DNA of 64,000 bases from Acidipropionibacterium acidipropionici (GTDB lineage Bacteria; Actinomycetota; Actinomycetes; Propionibacteriales; Propionibacteriaceae). The position numbers were made by a program, and so were the translations under genes. Location of the stretch: assembly GCF_001441165.1 (NCBI RefSeq), contig NZ_CP013126.1, positions 2,261,551 to 2,325,550 of the forward strand, in the 5' to 3' direction. This document shows, piece by piece, positions 52,701 through 59,346 of this stretch. Each line of letters opens with the position of its first letter. The stretch's first letter is position 1. The notes under the pieces are model-generated. The model did no database searches and was not told where the DNA came from. It saw only the letters and a program-made list of their open reading frames with translations.

Positions 52701-53366
52701 ACCGATCAGGCGGAGAACCGGTCGGAGATGGTGCGCACTGCTTTCAATTCGCCGTTCTGGCCGTTCGCCCTGGCGACCACCTCCGCCGGCCAGGAGGGGA
52801 TCGACTTCCATCGGTACTGCCGCTGTGTCGTCCACTGGAATCTGCCCAGTAATCCCGTCGATCTGGAGCAGCGCGAGGGGCGGGTCCATCGCTACAAGTG
52901 CCTGGCAGTGCGGCAGAACGTCGCGTCCACGTGGGGCCCCGACGTCAGGGTCTGGCAATCGCACGACCCCTGGAAGACCGTGTTCAGGATCGCCGAGGAG
53001 GCGGTCGCATCATCCGGTGCGGGCGATGAGATGCGACCGCTGTGGGTGTGGTCGCCGGATTCCGGCGACGGCGTCCGTATTGAGCGACGTGTCCTGCCGC
53101 TACCCCTCAGCCGGGAGCAGGGCCAGTACCGCCGTCTGGTGAGGATGCTCGGGAGCTATCGGATGGCCTTCGGCCAACCACGGCAGGAGGAGCTGCTCGC
53201 AGTGCTGGGTCCTGATGCCGATGACGCCGACCTGGCGCGGGCGGCGATGATCGACCTGACACCCAACGACCCGGCAGCGTCTACAGGCCCGTGGCCTCCA
53301 GAGCGGCCCGGACGTGAAGGGCGGTCGTCGGGAAGACCGCGACCGGTGAGTCCGCCCGGCCGATGA
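49776..53366 (+). CDS. SF2/SNF2-type helicase-like ATPase (putative defence operon, gene 3)
   Basis: 1196 residues. Walker A is VADEVGLGKTLVARG (~45-59), Walker B LVVLDEFQRF (Asp285-Glu-Phe-Gln), motif III LLLSATPYRM (~334), and the second lobe carries TTSAGQEGIDFHRYCRCVVHWNLPSNPVDLEQREGRVHRYK (~1000-1040), including the arginine finger of motif VI. Some 650 residues are inserted between the lobes. Such architecture fits DNA/RNA translocases in defence systems. The last 28 codons run antisense through a racemase remnant (53281-53366), so the C-terminus is probably not native. ATG overlaps the PLD stop (ATGGATGA). Confidence 0.85.
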   Translation: MDDADWQIDVEAELEPLKDFQRRTVENAFNRLYGDADPVDSFLVADEVGLGKTLVARGVIARAVDHVLRIEGRSQARILYICSNAQIARQNLPKLTLGPRTARAEQSATRLTLMPAAPSSQRLTFTAFTPGTSISFGDPLGHADERVRLYLLLKHAGIVDDSTAESREAWRQFLRGWSGLESFSHQISSAQDRRMWDSPDEHRLAEALRRDLDEGVGFGAVIGTGDPGRRLTTSRLIGIVDEFRGVDIEPDGDLSNRRTEAVAVLRRRLAWLVAASFRPDLVVLDEFQRFKDLLPDPAADDARRDDVEFSRKLMAIMLGRLEGDGRPSRMLLLSATPYRMYTQGRDAEGDEHYDDFIATVRALADGRTTTPSGHSHADSVEKGLATVRRAMRSHDLERARQGRDLVQDELRRIMSRTERLAATPDRDGMLTTVNTPAGPLTAADVADYVSLRAVARCVGSYDPLELWRSAPHTLAMMDERTRYDMEKRIHRILRPDTQGEVDDRAIADVAAALALPGQHRVAAPVYDDASDSSNDDAGDGAQGDADSLTGLARMRIDAGNPKMRTLMRDLWGDSGAEDDGTPESWRMIWVPPAMPRRRLSGPYRGAGRFSKRLVFSQWAVAPKSISILVSNRSQSLARDAARSVRGDSWQPLRYPLRPGVRKESGSLSKVWTWGMAYPSWVLAELGDVTGYTRRTGQSLPVDPDEQRRDVAERLRPRLAELAERFGEGRGAVDARWYGVAGVLLDRLAATVSGAPWVGPARLGLVGSLPGNSEGIHAHLEALDDPGTLGAQPDDLADRLAQLALAAPGVCALRALAGVESGDSSEQWSDALRWKPVRSGALRIGWAMLRLFDRAEIQAAIWAGFQVDHGRRLAEEDPESRSQAYLRAALDQCLAGDLDAVFSEYLHQIGEAVGMFESGRGTDAMTRVVDEVVSALTIKTANQQLRPLTVQDGRVMEAEPEKMPCRFALRYGDAAATDQAENRSEMVRTAFNSPFWPFALATTSAGQEGIDFHRYCRCVVHWNLPSNPVDLEQREGRVHRYKCLAVRQNVASTWGPDVRVWQSHDPWKTVFRIAEEAVASSGAGDEMRPLWVWSPDSGDGVRIERRVLPLPLSREQGQYRRLVRMLGSYRMAFGQPRQEELLAVLGPDADDADLARAAMIDLTPNDPAASTGPWPPERPGREGRSSGRPRPVSPPGR

Positions 53367-53459
53367 GCAGCTCGACCTCGGTGCAGCCCAGCACTATGCC
53401 GTGAACCAGTCCGCCGAGAACGCCCGACTCATTCCGCCCAGTACGCCGATCGTCTTCAT
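53281..53459 (-). pseudogene. Remnant of an Asp/Glu racemase gene
   Basis: This 179-bp stretch on the minus strand matches three pieces of the intact racemase at 56001-56690: its 3' end (from the TAG at 53281 through ATGAGCAGCTCGACCTCGGTG-like sequence), a short middle piece, and its 5' end, with the ATG at 53459. About 510 bp are lost. The helicase stop at 53366 lies inside it. The rest of the gap to 53736 holds no gene I can support. Confidence 0.8.
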
Positions 53460-53736
53460 GGGCCAGGAGCTGGAGGACGCCGCCCGGACCAGGACCCTGC
53501 GCGTGCAGCGTCTGCGCCCTACCGGAGGCGTCGCTTCAACGCGTTCATCGAAAGTGCGCACGGAAGCTGCCTTTGCGGCCTGATACCAATATCGCCGGCC
53601 TCGAACTGAGGCTCCGCGAAGGCTGGTGGTTTCAGCGAGGTCGATGCCCTCAGAGCCTCATCCCGACGGGTACGAAGATCGTGTCGGTGACACCGGCGGG
53701 CCGTACCCCACCTTCAACACTGAGTAGGGTTCATGA

Positions 53737-54555
53737 ATGGGAGCTGGCAGGCTGGGAGACTACTTGCGCGCGCGACGAGCGCTGCTCCAGCCCGAGGACG
53801 TCGGTCTGGTCGCCGGGTCGCGGCGTCGGGTCGAAGGTCTGCGCCGGGAAGAGGTGGCGATCCTGGCGGGGATCAGCCCTGAGTACTACCTTCGCCTTGA
53901 GCAGGGCCGTGACACCAACCCCAGTCGTCAGGTTGTTGCGGCGCTTGCCAAGGCATTGAAGCTCGACGCCGATGCAGCCGCCTATCTCGACCTGATCGCG
54001 CGGGCGACGAATCTGACGAAGCGCCACCGCGTCGAGAAGCCCAACCCGGACATCCAGGCGATGATCGACATGTGGCCGCGGACTGCCGCTTATCTCCAGG
54101 GCGGTAGCTTCACCGTGCTCGCGTCGAACCCCCTTGCCGCCGCGCTGAGCAGGCACTTCTGGATCGGCGCGAACCCGATGCGGGCCGCTTTCCTCGAATC
54201 CGACATGAGGCGGCTCTATCGGGACTGGGAGGCCATGACGGCGAAAGCCGTGCCGTTCCTCCGTTCTGTCGTCGTGGAGCGGGATGACGACCCGGCCGTA
54301 CAGGAACTCATCGGCGAGCTGAGTCTGCGGAGCGACCGCTTTCGCACCCTGTGGGCTCGCCACGATGTGAAGGTCGATGATCGGGGCGACACGCTGTTCC
54401 TTCATCCACAGGTCGGCCCCCTCGATCTGCGATTTCAGAAATTCCTCCTCCCCGACTCGCGCCAGATTCTCGTGACCTATCACGCCCAGCCGGGAAGCGC
54501 GTCGGAGCGCGCCTTCACAATGCTGGCTGAGTCCGCTCGGGCCGACAAGGGGTAG
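53737..54555 (+). CDS. XRE-family regulator with MmyB-like ligand-binding domain
   Basis: A 272-residue regulator. The helix-turn-helix is GSRRRVEGLRREEVAILAGISPEYYLRLEQGRDTNPSRQVVAALAKAL (~28-75), and the C-terminal domain of the MmyB type contains WPRTAAYLQGGSFTVLASNPLAAALS and FLHPQVGPLDLRFQKFLLPD. Such proteins often control a divergent or adjacent oxidoreductase. Here the adjacent gene is a broken NAD-dependent epimerase. It lies between the two racemase copies. Confidence 0.9.
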   Translation: MGAGRLGDYLRARRALLQPEDVGLVAGSRRRVEGLRREEVAILAGISPEYYLRLEQGRDTNPSRQVVAALAKALKLDADAAAYLDLIARATNLTKRHRVEKPNPDIQAMIDMWPRTAAYLQGGSFTVLASNPLAAALSRHFWIGANPMRAAFLESDMRRLYRDWEAMTAKAVPFLRSVVVERDDDPAVQELIGELSLRSDRFRTLWARHDVKVDDRGDTLFLHPQVGPLDLRFQKFLLPDSRQILVTYHAQPGSASERAFTMLAESARADKG

Positions 54556-54697
54556 GGGCCACTCTGCACCGGGACCCCCTGCCTCTGTTCGGGAAGCATG
54601 CTGATCCTGTCCCTGACAGCACCAGGAAGACCTCGGTCTGGGTGCACCGGGCTCAGACGGTGACGATTGAGGTGTCCACATGAAGGAGACATCTCAC

Positions 54698-55724
54698 ATG
54701 AGCGCCAACGTCCTGGTCACCGGGGGCTCCGGGTTCCTCGGAGCACACACCATCGTTCAACTGCTGAATTCCGGACACCGCGTCAGAACCACGGTTCGCT
54801 CCCTGCGACGCGAGGCAGAGGTGCGCGGCATGGTCGCGGTCGGCGGGGGCGAGCGCGGGCGAGCATCTTGACGTCGTGGCAGCAGACCTGACCGCAGACG
54901 CCGGGTGGGCCGTTGCGACGCGGGGTATCGACTACGTGCTCCATGTCGCATCTCCATTCCCCTCGACCCAGCCCGAAGACGACGATGAGCTGATCGTCCC
55001 TGCACGAGACGGAGCACTGCGAGTCCTCAGTGCCGCACGCGACGCCGGGGTGAAGCGCGTCGTGATGACGTCCTCCTTCGCAGCAATCGGATATGGGCAC
55101 ACCACGGAGGGCCCCTTCGATGAGACGGTCTGGACTGATACCAACGCACCGATTCGCGCCTACATCAAGTCGAAAACGATCGCTGAACGCGCGGCCAGGG
55201 AATTCATGGATCGGGAAGGCGGCCTCCTCGAACTGACGGTCATCAACCCGACGGGCATCTTCGGCCCGGCTCTCGGTCCGGACTACTCGGGCTCGCTCGG
55301 TCTCATCAATGCACTCCTGACACGCCAGATGCCGTTTCTGCCCGACGTGAGCTTCGGCGTCGTGGACGTGCGCGACGCCGCCGACCTGCATTTGCGGGCG
55401 ATGACCAGCCCTGACGCGGCAGGTGAACGCTTCATTGCATCGGGCGGGGTCGCGTCCCTGGCAGACATGGCGGGCAGCCTTCGCGCCGACCTCGGCGCGG
55501 CTGCCTCCAAGGTTCCGACGCGGCGAATCCCGACCTGGATGTTGAGACCACTCGCAACCTTTGTCCCATCCCTTCGGGAACTCTCATCCGACGCGGGCAT
55601 ACGGCGCATGCCCGCTCTCGGCAAGGCCGCGCGAGTGCTCGGCTGGGAAGCCCGGCCGATACGCCAAACTGTCATCGACACAGCTCGCAGCCTCCTGGCA
55701 CTGCAGGAGGCGAATGCGGACTGA
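54698..55724 (+). pseudogene. NAD-dependent epimerase/dehydratase with a frameshift
   Basis: Extended SDR family protein of about 340 residues in two frames. The first starts MSANVLVTGGSGFLGAHTIVQLL (Rossmann GGSGFLG) at 54698 and has AAGGAG upstream. It shifts near 54854 and ends at 54871. The second frame reads GEHLDVVAADLTADAGWAVATRGIDYVLHVASPFP and continues to the stop at 55724, with the YIKSKTIAER catalytic segment. Deleting one C at 54854 would restore EAGEHLDVV. Either a recent pseudogene or a sequencing error. Related enzymes reduce dihydroflavonol-like or cinnamoyl-type substrates. Confidence 0.8.
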
Positions 55725-55799
55725 CTCAGGGAGCATGGTCACAACGATCGAGGTGTACACGCCGACGGCATCCACCGTTGACGGCCGCGCCAGTCGTTC

Positions 55800-55984
55800 T
55801 CAGGTGGGAGTCGGCGCGGTTCGCGCTGAGATACGGCGACGCGGTTGTCACCGATCAGGAGGAGCACCGTTCGGAGGTGGTGCGCACCGCTTTCAATTCG
55901 CCGTTCTGGCCGTTCGTCCTGGCGACCACCTCCGCCAGCCAAAAGGGGATCGACTTCCACCGCTACTGCCGTTGCGTCGTCCAC
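55800..55984 (+). pseudogene. Relic of the helicase C-terminal domain
   Basis: Encodes FALRYGDAVVTDQEEHRSEVVRTAFNSPFW and on to FHRYCRCVVH in frame, matching helicase residues ~968-1022 with roughly 85 percent identity. Trp of VVHWNLP is a TGA stop here, and the conserved AGQEG of motif V is changed to ASQKG. Then the sequence continues directly into the racemase 3' end at 56001. Helicase sequence downstream of this point is absent. Confidence 0.85.
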
Positions 55985-56000
55985 TGAAGCTGCTCCGGGT

Positions 56001-56690
56001 CTAAAGCCCCGCCGCCTCCAGCGCTGCCCTCACATGAAGGGCGGTCGTCGGGAAGACCGGGACCGTCGAGTCCGCCCGGCCGATGAGCAGTTCGATCTCG
56101 GTGCAGCCGAGAATGATCCCTTCGGCCCCGCGGTCGACGAGGCGCCTGATGACCTCCCGGTAGGCGCGGCGTGACTGGTCGGTCACGATGCCGTGAACCA
56201 GTTCGTCGAAGATGATCCGGTGGACGGTGGCCCGATCGGCATCTTCGGGGACCAGCGACGTGATGCCATGCGCAGCGAGCCGGTCGCGGTAGAACGGCTG
56301 CTCCATGGTGAACGAGGTGCCGAGCACCCCGACCGTCGACAGACCGGCGGCGGTGATGGCCTCGGCGGTGGTGTCGCCGATGTGGAGGAAGGGGACGCCG
56401 ATGGCTGCGGTGATGCGGTCGGCGACGATGTGCATGGTGTTGGTGCACAGCACGATGAGCCCGGCCCCTGCCGCCTCGAGACGTTTCGCATGCTCGGCGA
56501 GGATGGCACCGGCGTCCTCCCAGTCGCCACTCTCCTGCAGGGCCTCGATCTCGGCGAAGTCCAGCGAGTCCAGGAGAATCGGCGCCGAGTGGTATCCGCC
56601 GAGCGTCTCGTGGACCTGCTCGTTGGCCATCCGGTACCAGTCCGCCGAGGACTTCCAGCTCATCCCGCCCAGCACGCCGATCGTCTTCAT
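56001..56690 (-). CDS. Aspartate/glutamate racemase family protein
   Basis: A 229-residue racemase with both catalytic cysteines: LIVLCNTMHIVAD (~84) and GIILGCTEIELL (~195). It begins MKTIGVLGGMSWKSSADWYRMANEQVHE, typical of aspartate racemases. It should be able to make D-Asp or D-Glu or a related amino acid; the window already has murI for D-Glu. The paralog at 42495 lacks the first Cys, and a 179-bp remnant of a close copy lies at 53281. The partner at the 3' side is the helicase relic. Confidence 0.9.
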   Translation of the reverse strand: MKTIGVLGGMSWKSSADWYRMANEQVHETLGGYHSAPILLDSLDFAEIEALQESGDWEDAGAILAEHAKRLEAAGAGLIVLCTNTMHIVADRITAAIGVPFLHIGDTTAEAITAAGLSTVGVLGTSFTMEQPFYRDRLAAHGITSLVPEDADRATVHRIIFDELVHGIVTDQSRRAYREVIRRLVDRGAEGIILGCTEIELLIGRADSTVPVFPTTALHVRAALEAAGL

Positions 56691-56895
56691 GAGGCGAGCG
56701 TATGAGGACCAGGCGATGGCTCAAGCCGAATCGTTCGGCGCCCGGTTTTCCCCCGCATAACTGCTGAACCGAGACAGGGCGTCCGCGCACGAGCTGTCGG
56801 TGTCGAGCCTCACCGCGTCAGGTCCCGCCGTCCGGTCGATGGCCTCCGCCCATGATGCGACCGTTCCAGGGAGATCTGCGGGGCGGTCGGCGAAC

Positions 56896-56927
56896 TGCAC
56901 TGTGGTGTTCTTGCACTGTGGTGTTCT
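56896..56927. repeat. 16-bp perfect tandem repeat upstream of tag
   Basis: TGCACTGTGGTGTTCT occurs twice head to tail (56896-56911 and 56912-56927), followed by a partial copy CTGTGCTGTTC. It lies 40-70 bp before the tag start in a gap that otherwise has no gene I can support. It could be an operator or replication slippage. Confidence 0.55.
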
Positions 56928-56967
56928 GACCTGTGCTGTTCCGTCTGGTCGCTGGTACCTTGACGCC

Positions 56968-57546
56968 GTGGACGTGATCACCGGACCAGATGGCCGTTCG
57001 CGCTGTGCGTGGGTGGGGGAGGATCCGGAGTACCGCCGCTACCACGACCAGGAGTGGGGTGTGGCGCTGCACGGCGATCGCGCACTGTTCGAGAAGATGT
57101 CGCTGGAGGGCTTCCAGGCCGGCCTGTCGTGGATCACGATCCTGCGCAAGCGCCCGCGGTTCCGCGAGGCCTTCGCGGGCTTCGACCCGCTGCGGGTCGC
57201 AGCCTTCGGCCAGACGGACGTCGAGCGGCTCATGGCCGACGCCGGTATCGTCCGCAACCGCTCCAAGATCGAGGCCACCATCGCCAACGCGGCTCTGGTG
57301 GCAGACATGGCCGACGGGGAGCTTGACCGCCTCATCTGGTCCTTCGCGCCCTCCGACTCGGCGGGACTCGGCGTGCATCCCGCCTCGATGGAGGACGTGC
57401 CGGCCGTGACTCCCGAGTCGACGGCACTGAGCAAGGAACTGCGCAGGCGCGGGTTCCGCTTCGTCGGCCCGACCACGGTGTACGCGCTGATGCAGTCGGC
57501 CGGGATGGTCGACGACCACCTGGCCGGATGCTGGCGGGCAGAATGA
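56968..57546 (+). CDS. tag: DNA-3-methyladenine glycosylase I
   Basis: Base-excision enzyme that removes 3-methyladenine. 192 residues. It has the zinc-snap ligands: Cys in GRSRCAWVG, His in YHDQEWG, and the C-terminal His and Cys of MVDDHLAGCW. The aromatic/glutamate pocket is in FEKMSLEGFQAGLSWITILRKR. GTG start (VDVITGPDG) selected because earlier in-frame codons lie in the repeat-bearing leader. It is monocistronic, preceded by the 16-bp tandem repeat. Confidence 0.93.
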   Translation: MDVITGPDGRSRCAWVGEDPEYRRYHDQEWGVALHGDRALFEKMSLEGFQAGLSWITILRKRPRFREAFAGFDPLRVAAFGQTDVERLMADAGIVRNRSKIEATIANAALVADMADGELDRLIWSFAPSDSAGLGVHPASMEDVPAVTPESTALSKELRRRGFRFVGPTTVYALMQSAGMVDDHLAGCWRAE

Positions 57547-57654
57547 CAGTCCGCTCCGCGCACGGCCGTAAGGTTGAGTGCGGCAAGGTCGTCGTGGTCA
57601 ACAGGCGATCCAGACGCATGGCGCAAGCCGCCCGAGAATCCTGAGGAGACATCC

Positions 57655-58119
57655 ATGCCCCACGCCGTCGATATCAAGAATGTCTCGCCCGTCGGCCTGG
57701 AGACCTCGCCCGTCGCCGACGCGCTCGCTGGGCTCCGGGCGAACGAGGCACGGTATCTGAAGAACAAGTACGACCATGACTTCGTCGTCTCCACGCCGGA
57801 GGAGGACCCCGCGACGCTCGCGTGGATCGAGGAGATTCTGCGCAGCGAGCGCGACATCGTCATAGCGAGTCCCGCTCTGGAGGTGAGCGGATTCGAGGCG
57901 GGCGGAATCCGCTTCGCCTACGTCTTCTACCAGTCGGGCCTGTCGATCAATGTGATGTACACCATCGCCGATGCGAAGATGCGGGCCGTGGGATTCAAGC
58001 TCTCCATGGGAATGGACATTCCTGACGAGCTGGCCGGGACCTTCAAGTTCGCGCGGCAGCGCTCGAAGCTGGCGGGTGAGATCCGAGGCTCGTACTTCAC
58101 GATCAAGAGCGAGCACTGA
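57655..58119 (+). CDS. Unrecognised conserved-looking protein
   Basis: A 154-residue protein. MPHAVDIKNVSPVGLETSPVADALAGL starts it, then charged regions and a hydrophobic strand-rich middle (IRFAYVFYQSGLSINVMYTIAD) suggest a soluble alpha/beta fold. The end is GSYFTIKSEH. I do not recognise the family, nor any motif. Coding looks real: strong GAGGAG ribosome site 7 nt upstream and normal GC-rich third positions. It stands alone between tag and the convergent methyltransferase. Confidence 0.6.
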   Translation: MPHAVDIKNVSPVGLETSPVADALAGLRANEARYLKNKYDHDFVVSTPEEDPATLAWIEEILRSERDIVIASPALEVSGFEAGGIRFAYVFYQSGLSINVMYTIADAKMRAVGFKLSMGMDIPDELAGTFKFARQRSKLAGEIRGSYFTIKSEH

Positions 58120-58236
58120 GGACAGCCCGAGGTATCCGGGTCAGCCGGCGTTCATGCGGGCCTTCCTGACCCTGTTCGCCCGCACCCGCAGCTGGACGAA
58201 TGGCGTGCTCGCGGTTGGTGACCGTCGCCCCCGGGT

Positions 58237-59052
58237 TCAGGGTTTGTGGGCCACCACGAAGATCCGCCGGAACGGCAGGGCGGTCAGGTGATCCCAGCCG
58301 TCGGCCGTCTCGATGAGCCTCGCCGGATAGGCGTCACGAAGTCGTGCGGCGTAGGCCCGGACGAACGGTTGCACCAGGTCGGGGGCATTGCGTTCCAATG
58401 TCGCCGTGGCCGGGCGCAGACCGGTGCCCTTGACCCATTCGAGCACCGGGTCGCGGCCCGTGAGCCACTGGATGTAGGTGGTCTCCCAGGCGTCCACCGT
58501 GTGGCCCTGCTCCATCAGCAGGGCTGCGTAGCCCTGTGCATCGTCCACGCTCTCGGGGCCCCGGAGGACGCCGCGCAGGACAGCGGCCCAGGGGCCGTCG
58601 GCCGCTGTCTCCCGCATCAGCCGGTGGCTCGGTGCATCGAAGTTGCCCGGGACCTGGAAGGCCAGCCAGGCGCCGCACCTCATGGTGGCGGCCCAGTGCC
58701 GAAGCAGGTCGCGATGATCCGGAATCCACTGCAGCATGGCGTTGCTGATCACCACGTCCGCGTGGGACACGTCCACGCCGTGAGCATCTTCCACTGAGAA
58801 CTCCAGACTTCCCCCGACGTCGGTTCTGCGCCGCAGTGCCGCGGCGGCTGCGATCATCTCCACCGAGGCGTCGACGCCGACCACGGTGGACGCAGGCCAT
58901 CGGTCCAGCAGGGTGGCGGTCGCGCTGCCAGGTCCGCAGCCGACGTCGAGCACTATCCCCGGCTCCGTGGCGCCGACGCGCGCGACCAAATCGTGGAAGA
59001 AGCGCTCCCTCTCCGCGACGAACTTGACGTACTGCTCCGGATCCCAGGCCAT
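58237..59052 (-). CDS. tam: Trans-aconitate 2-methyltransferase-like SAM enzyme
   Basis: A 271-residue class I methyltransferase. MAWDPEQYVKFVAERERFFHDLVARV matches the opening of Tam, followed by the SAM motif VLDVGCGPGSATATLL and DVVISNAMLQWIPDHRDLLRHWA. The C-terminal part contains WLTGRDPVLEWVKGTGLRP, again typical of Tam. It would methylate trans-aconitate, a spontaneous isomer that inhibits aconitase. An ATG six codons upstream is an alternative start. It lies downstream of tRNA-His on the same strand. Confidence 0.88.
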   Translation of the reverse strand: MAWDPEQYVKFVAERERFFHDLVARVGATEPGIVLDVGCGPGSATATLLDRWPASTVVGVDASVEMIAAAAALRRRTDVGGSLEFSVEDAHGVDVSHADVVISNAMLQWIPDHRDLLRHWAATMRCGAWLAFQVPGNFDAPSHRLMRETAADGPWAAVLRGVLRGPESVDDAQGYAALLMEQGHTVDAWETTYIQWLTGRDPVLEWVKGTGLRPATATLERNAPDLVQPFVRAYAARLRDAYPARLIETADGWDHLTALPFRRIFVVAHKP

Positions 59053-59167
59053 CACCACATGCTGGCCCATGCGCTCGGGCGGAAGCAGCAGCCACGGTTT
59101 CCATGGCTGATAGGGAAGCAGAAATACAAAGGCGGCCCCTACGTCGAAACGTCAGGGCCGCAGCTGG

Positions 59168-59240
59168 GGTGGATAACGGGACTTGAACCCGCGACCCCCT
59201 GGACCACAACCAGGTGCTCTACCGACTGAGCTATATCCAC
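59168..59240 (-). tRNA. tRNA-His(GTG)
   Basis: 73 nt. Acceptor GTGGATA pairs with TATCCAC with C at 73 and an encoded G at -1 (59241), the histidine identity pair. Anticodon stem CCTGG/CCAGG with loop TTGTGGT gives GTG. T-arm GCGGGTTCAAGTCCCGT. An IS element is inserted about 100 bp upstream (right side). Confidence 0.95.
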
Positions 59241-59346
59241 CATGCCGCCCGACTCACTCGGGCAACTCGGAGAGAGTATCGGGTTTCGCGCAGGCTTGGC
59301 AAACCGGCGACGAGACTCACGTAAAAGGTCCGGATGCGGCAGCACG

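Noticed and set aside
46570-53366. Assignment of the DUF6361/PLD/helicase trio to DISARM or Mokosh
   Set aside because: DISARM needs DUF1998 proteins and a methyltransferase, none of which are seen; Mokosh pairs an RNA helicase of a different layout with a PLD protein and has no DUF6361. The match is only by protein class.
53400-53736. Small coding frames in the gap after the helicase
   Set aside because: They overlap the racemase remnant or have no ribosome site and no recognisable product.
46570-56690. A prophage or integrated plasmid explaining the defence region
   Set aside because: No integrase, structural, replication or partition gene and no tRNA-derived att repeats are seen.
56721-56981. 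Minus-strand 86-codon frame between racemase and tag
   Set aside because: It crosses the 16-bp tandem repeat and the tag start, has no visible domain and poor support for a start.
59168-59241. tRNA-His as an attachment site for an integrated element
   Set aside because: I found no second partial copy of its 3' end nearby. The adjacent IS is a transposase element with its own ends.
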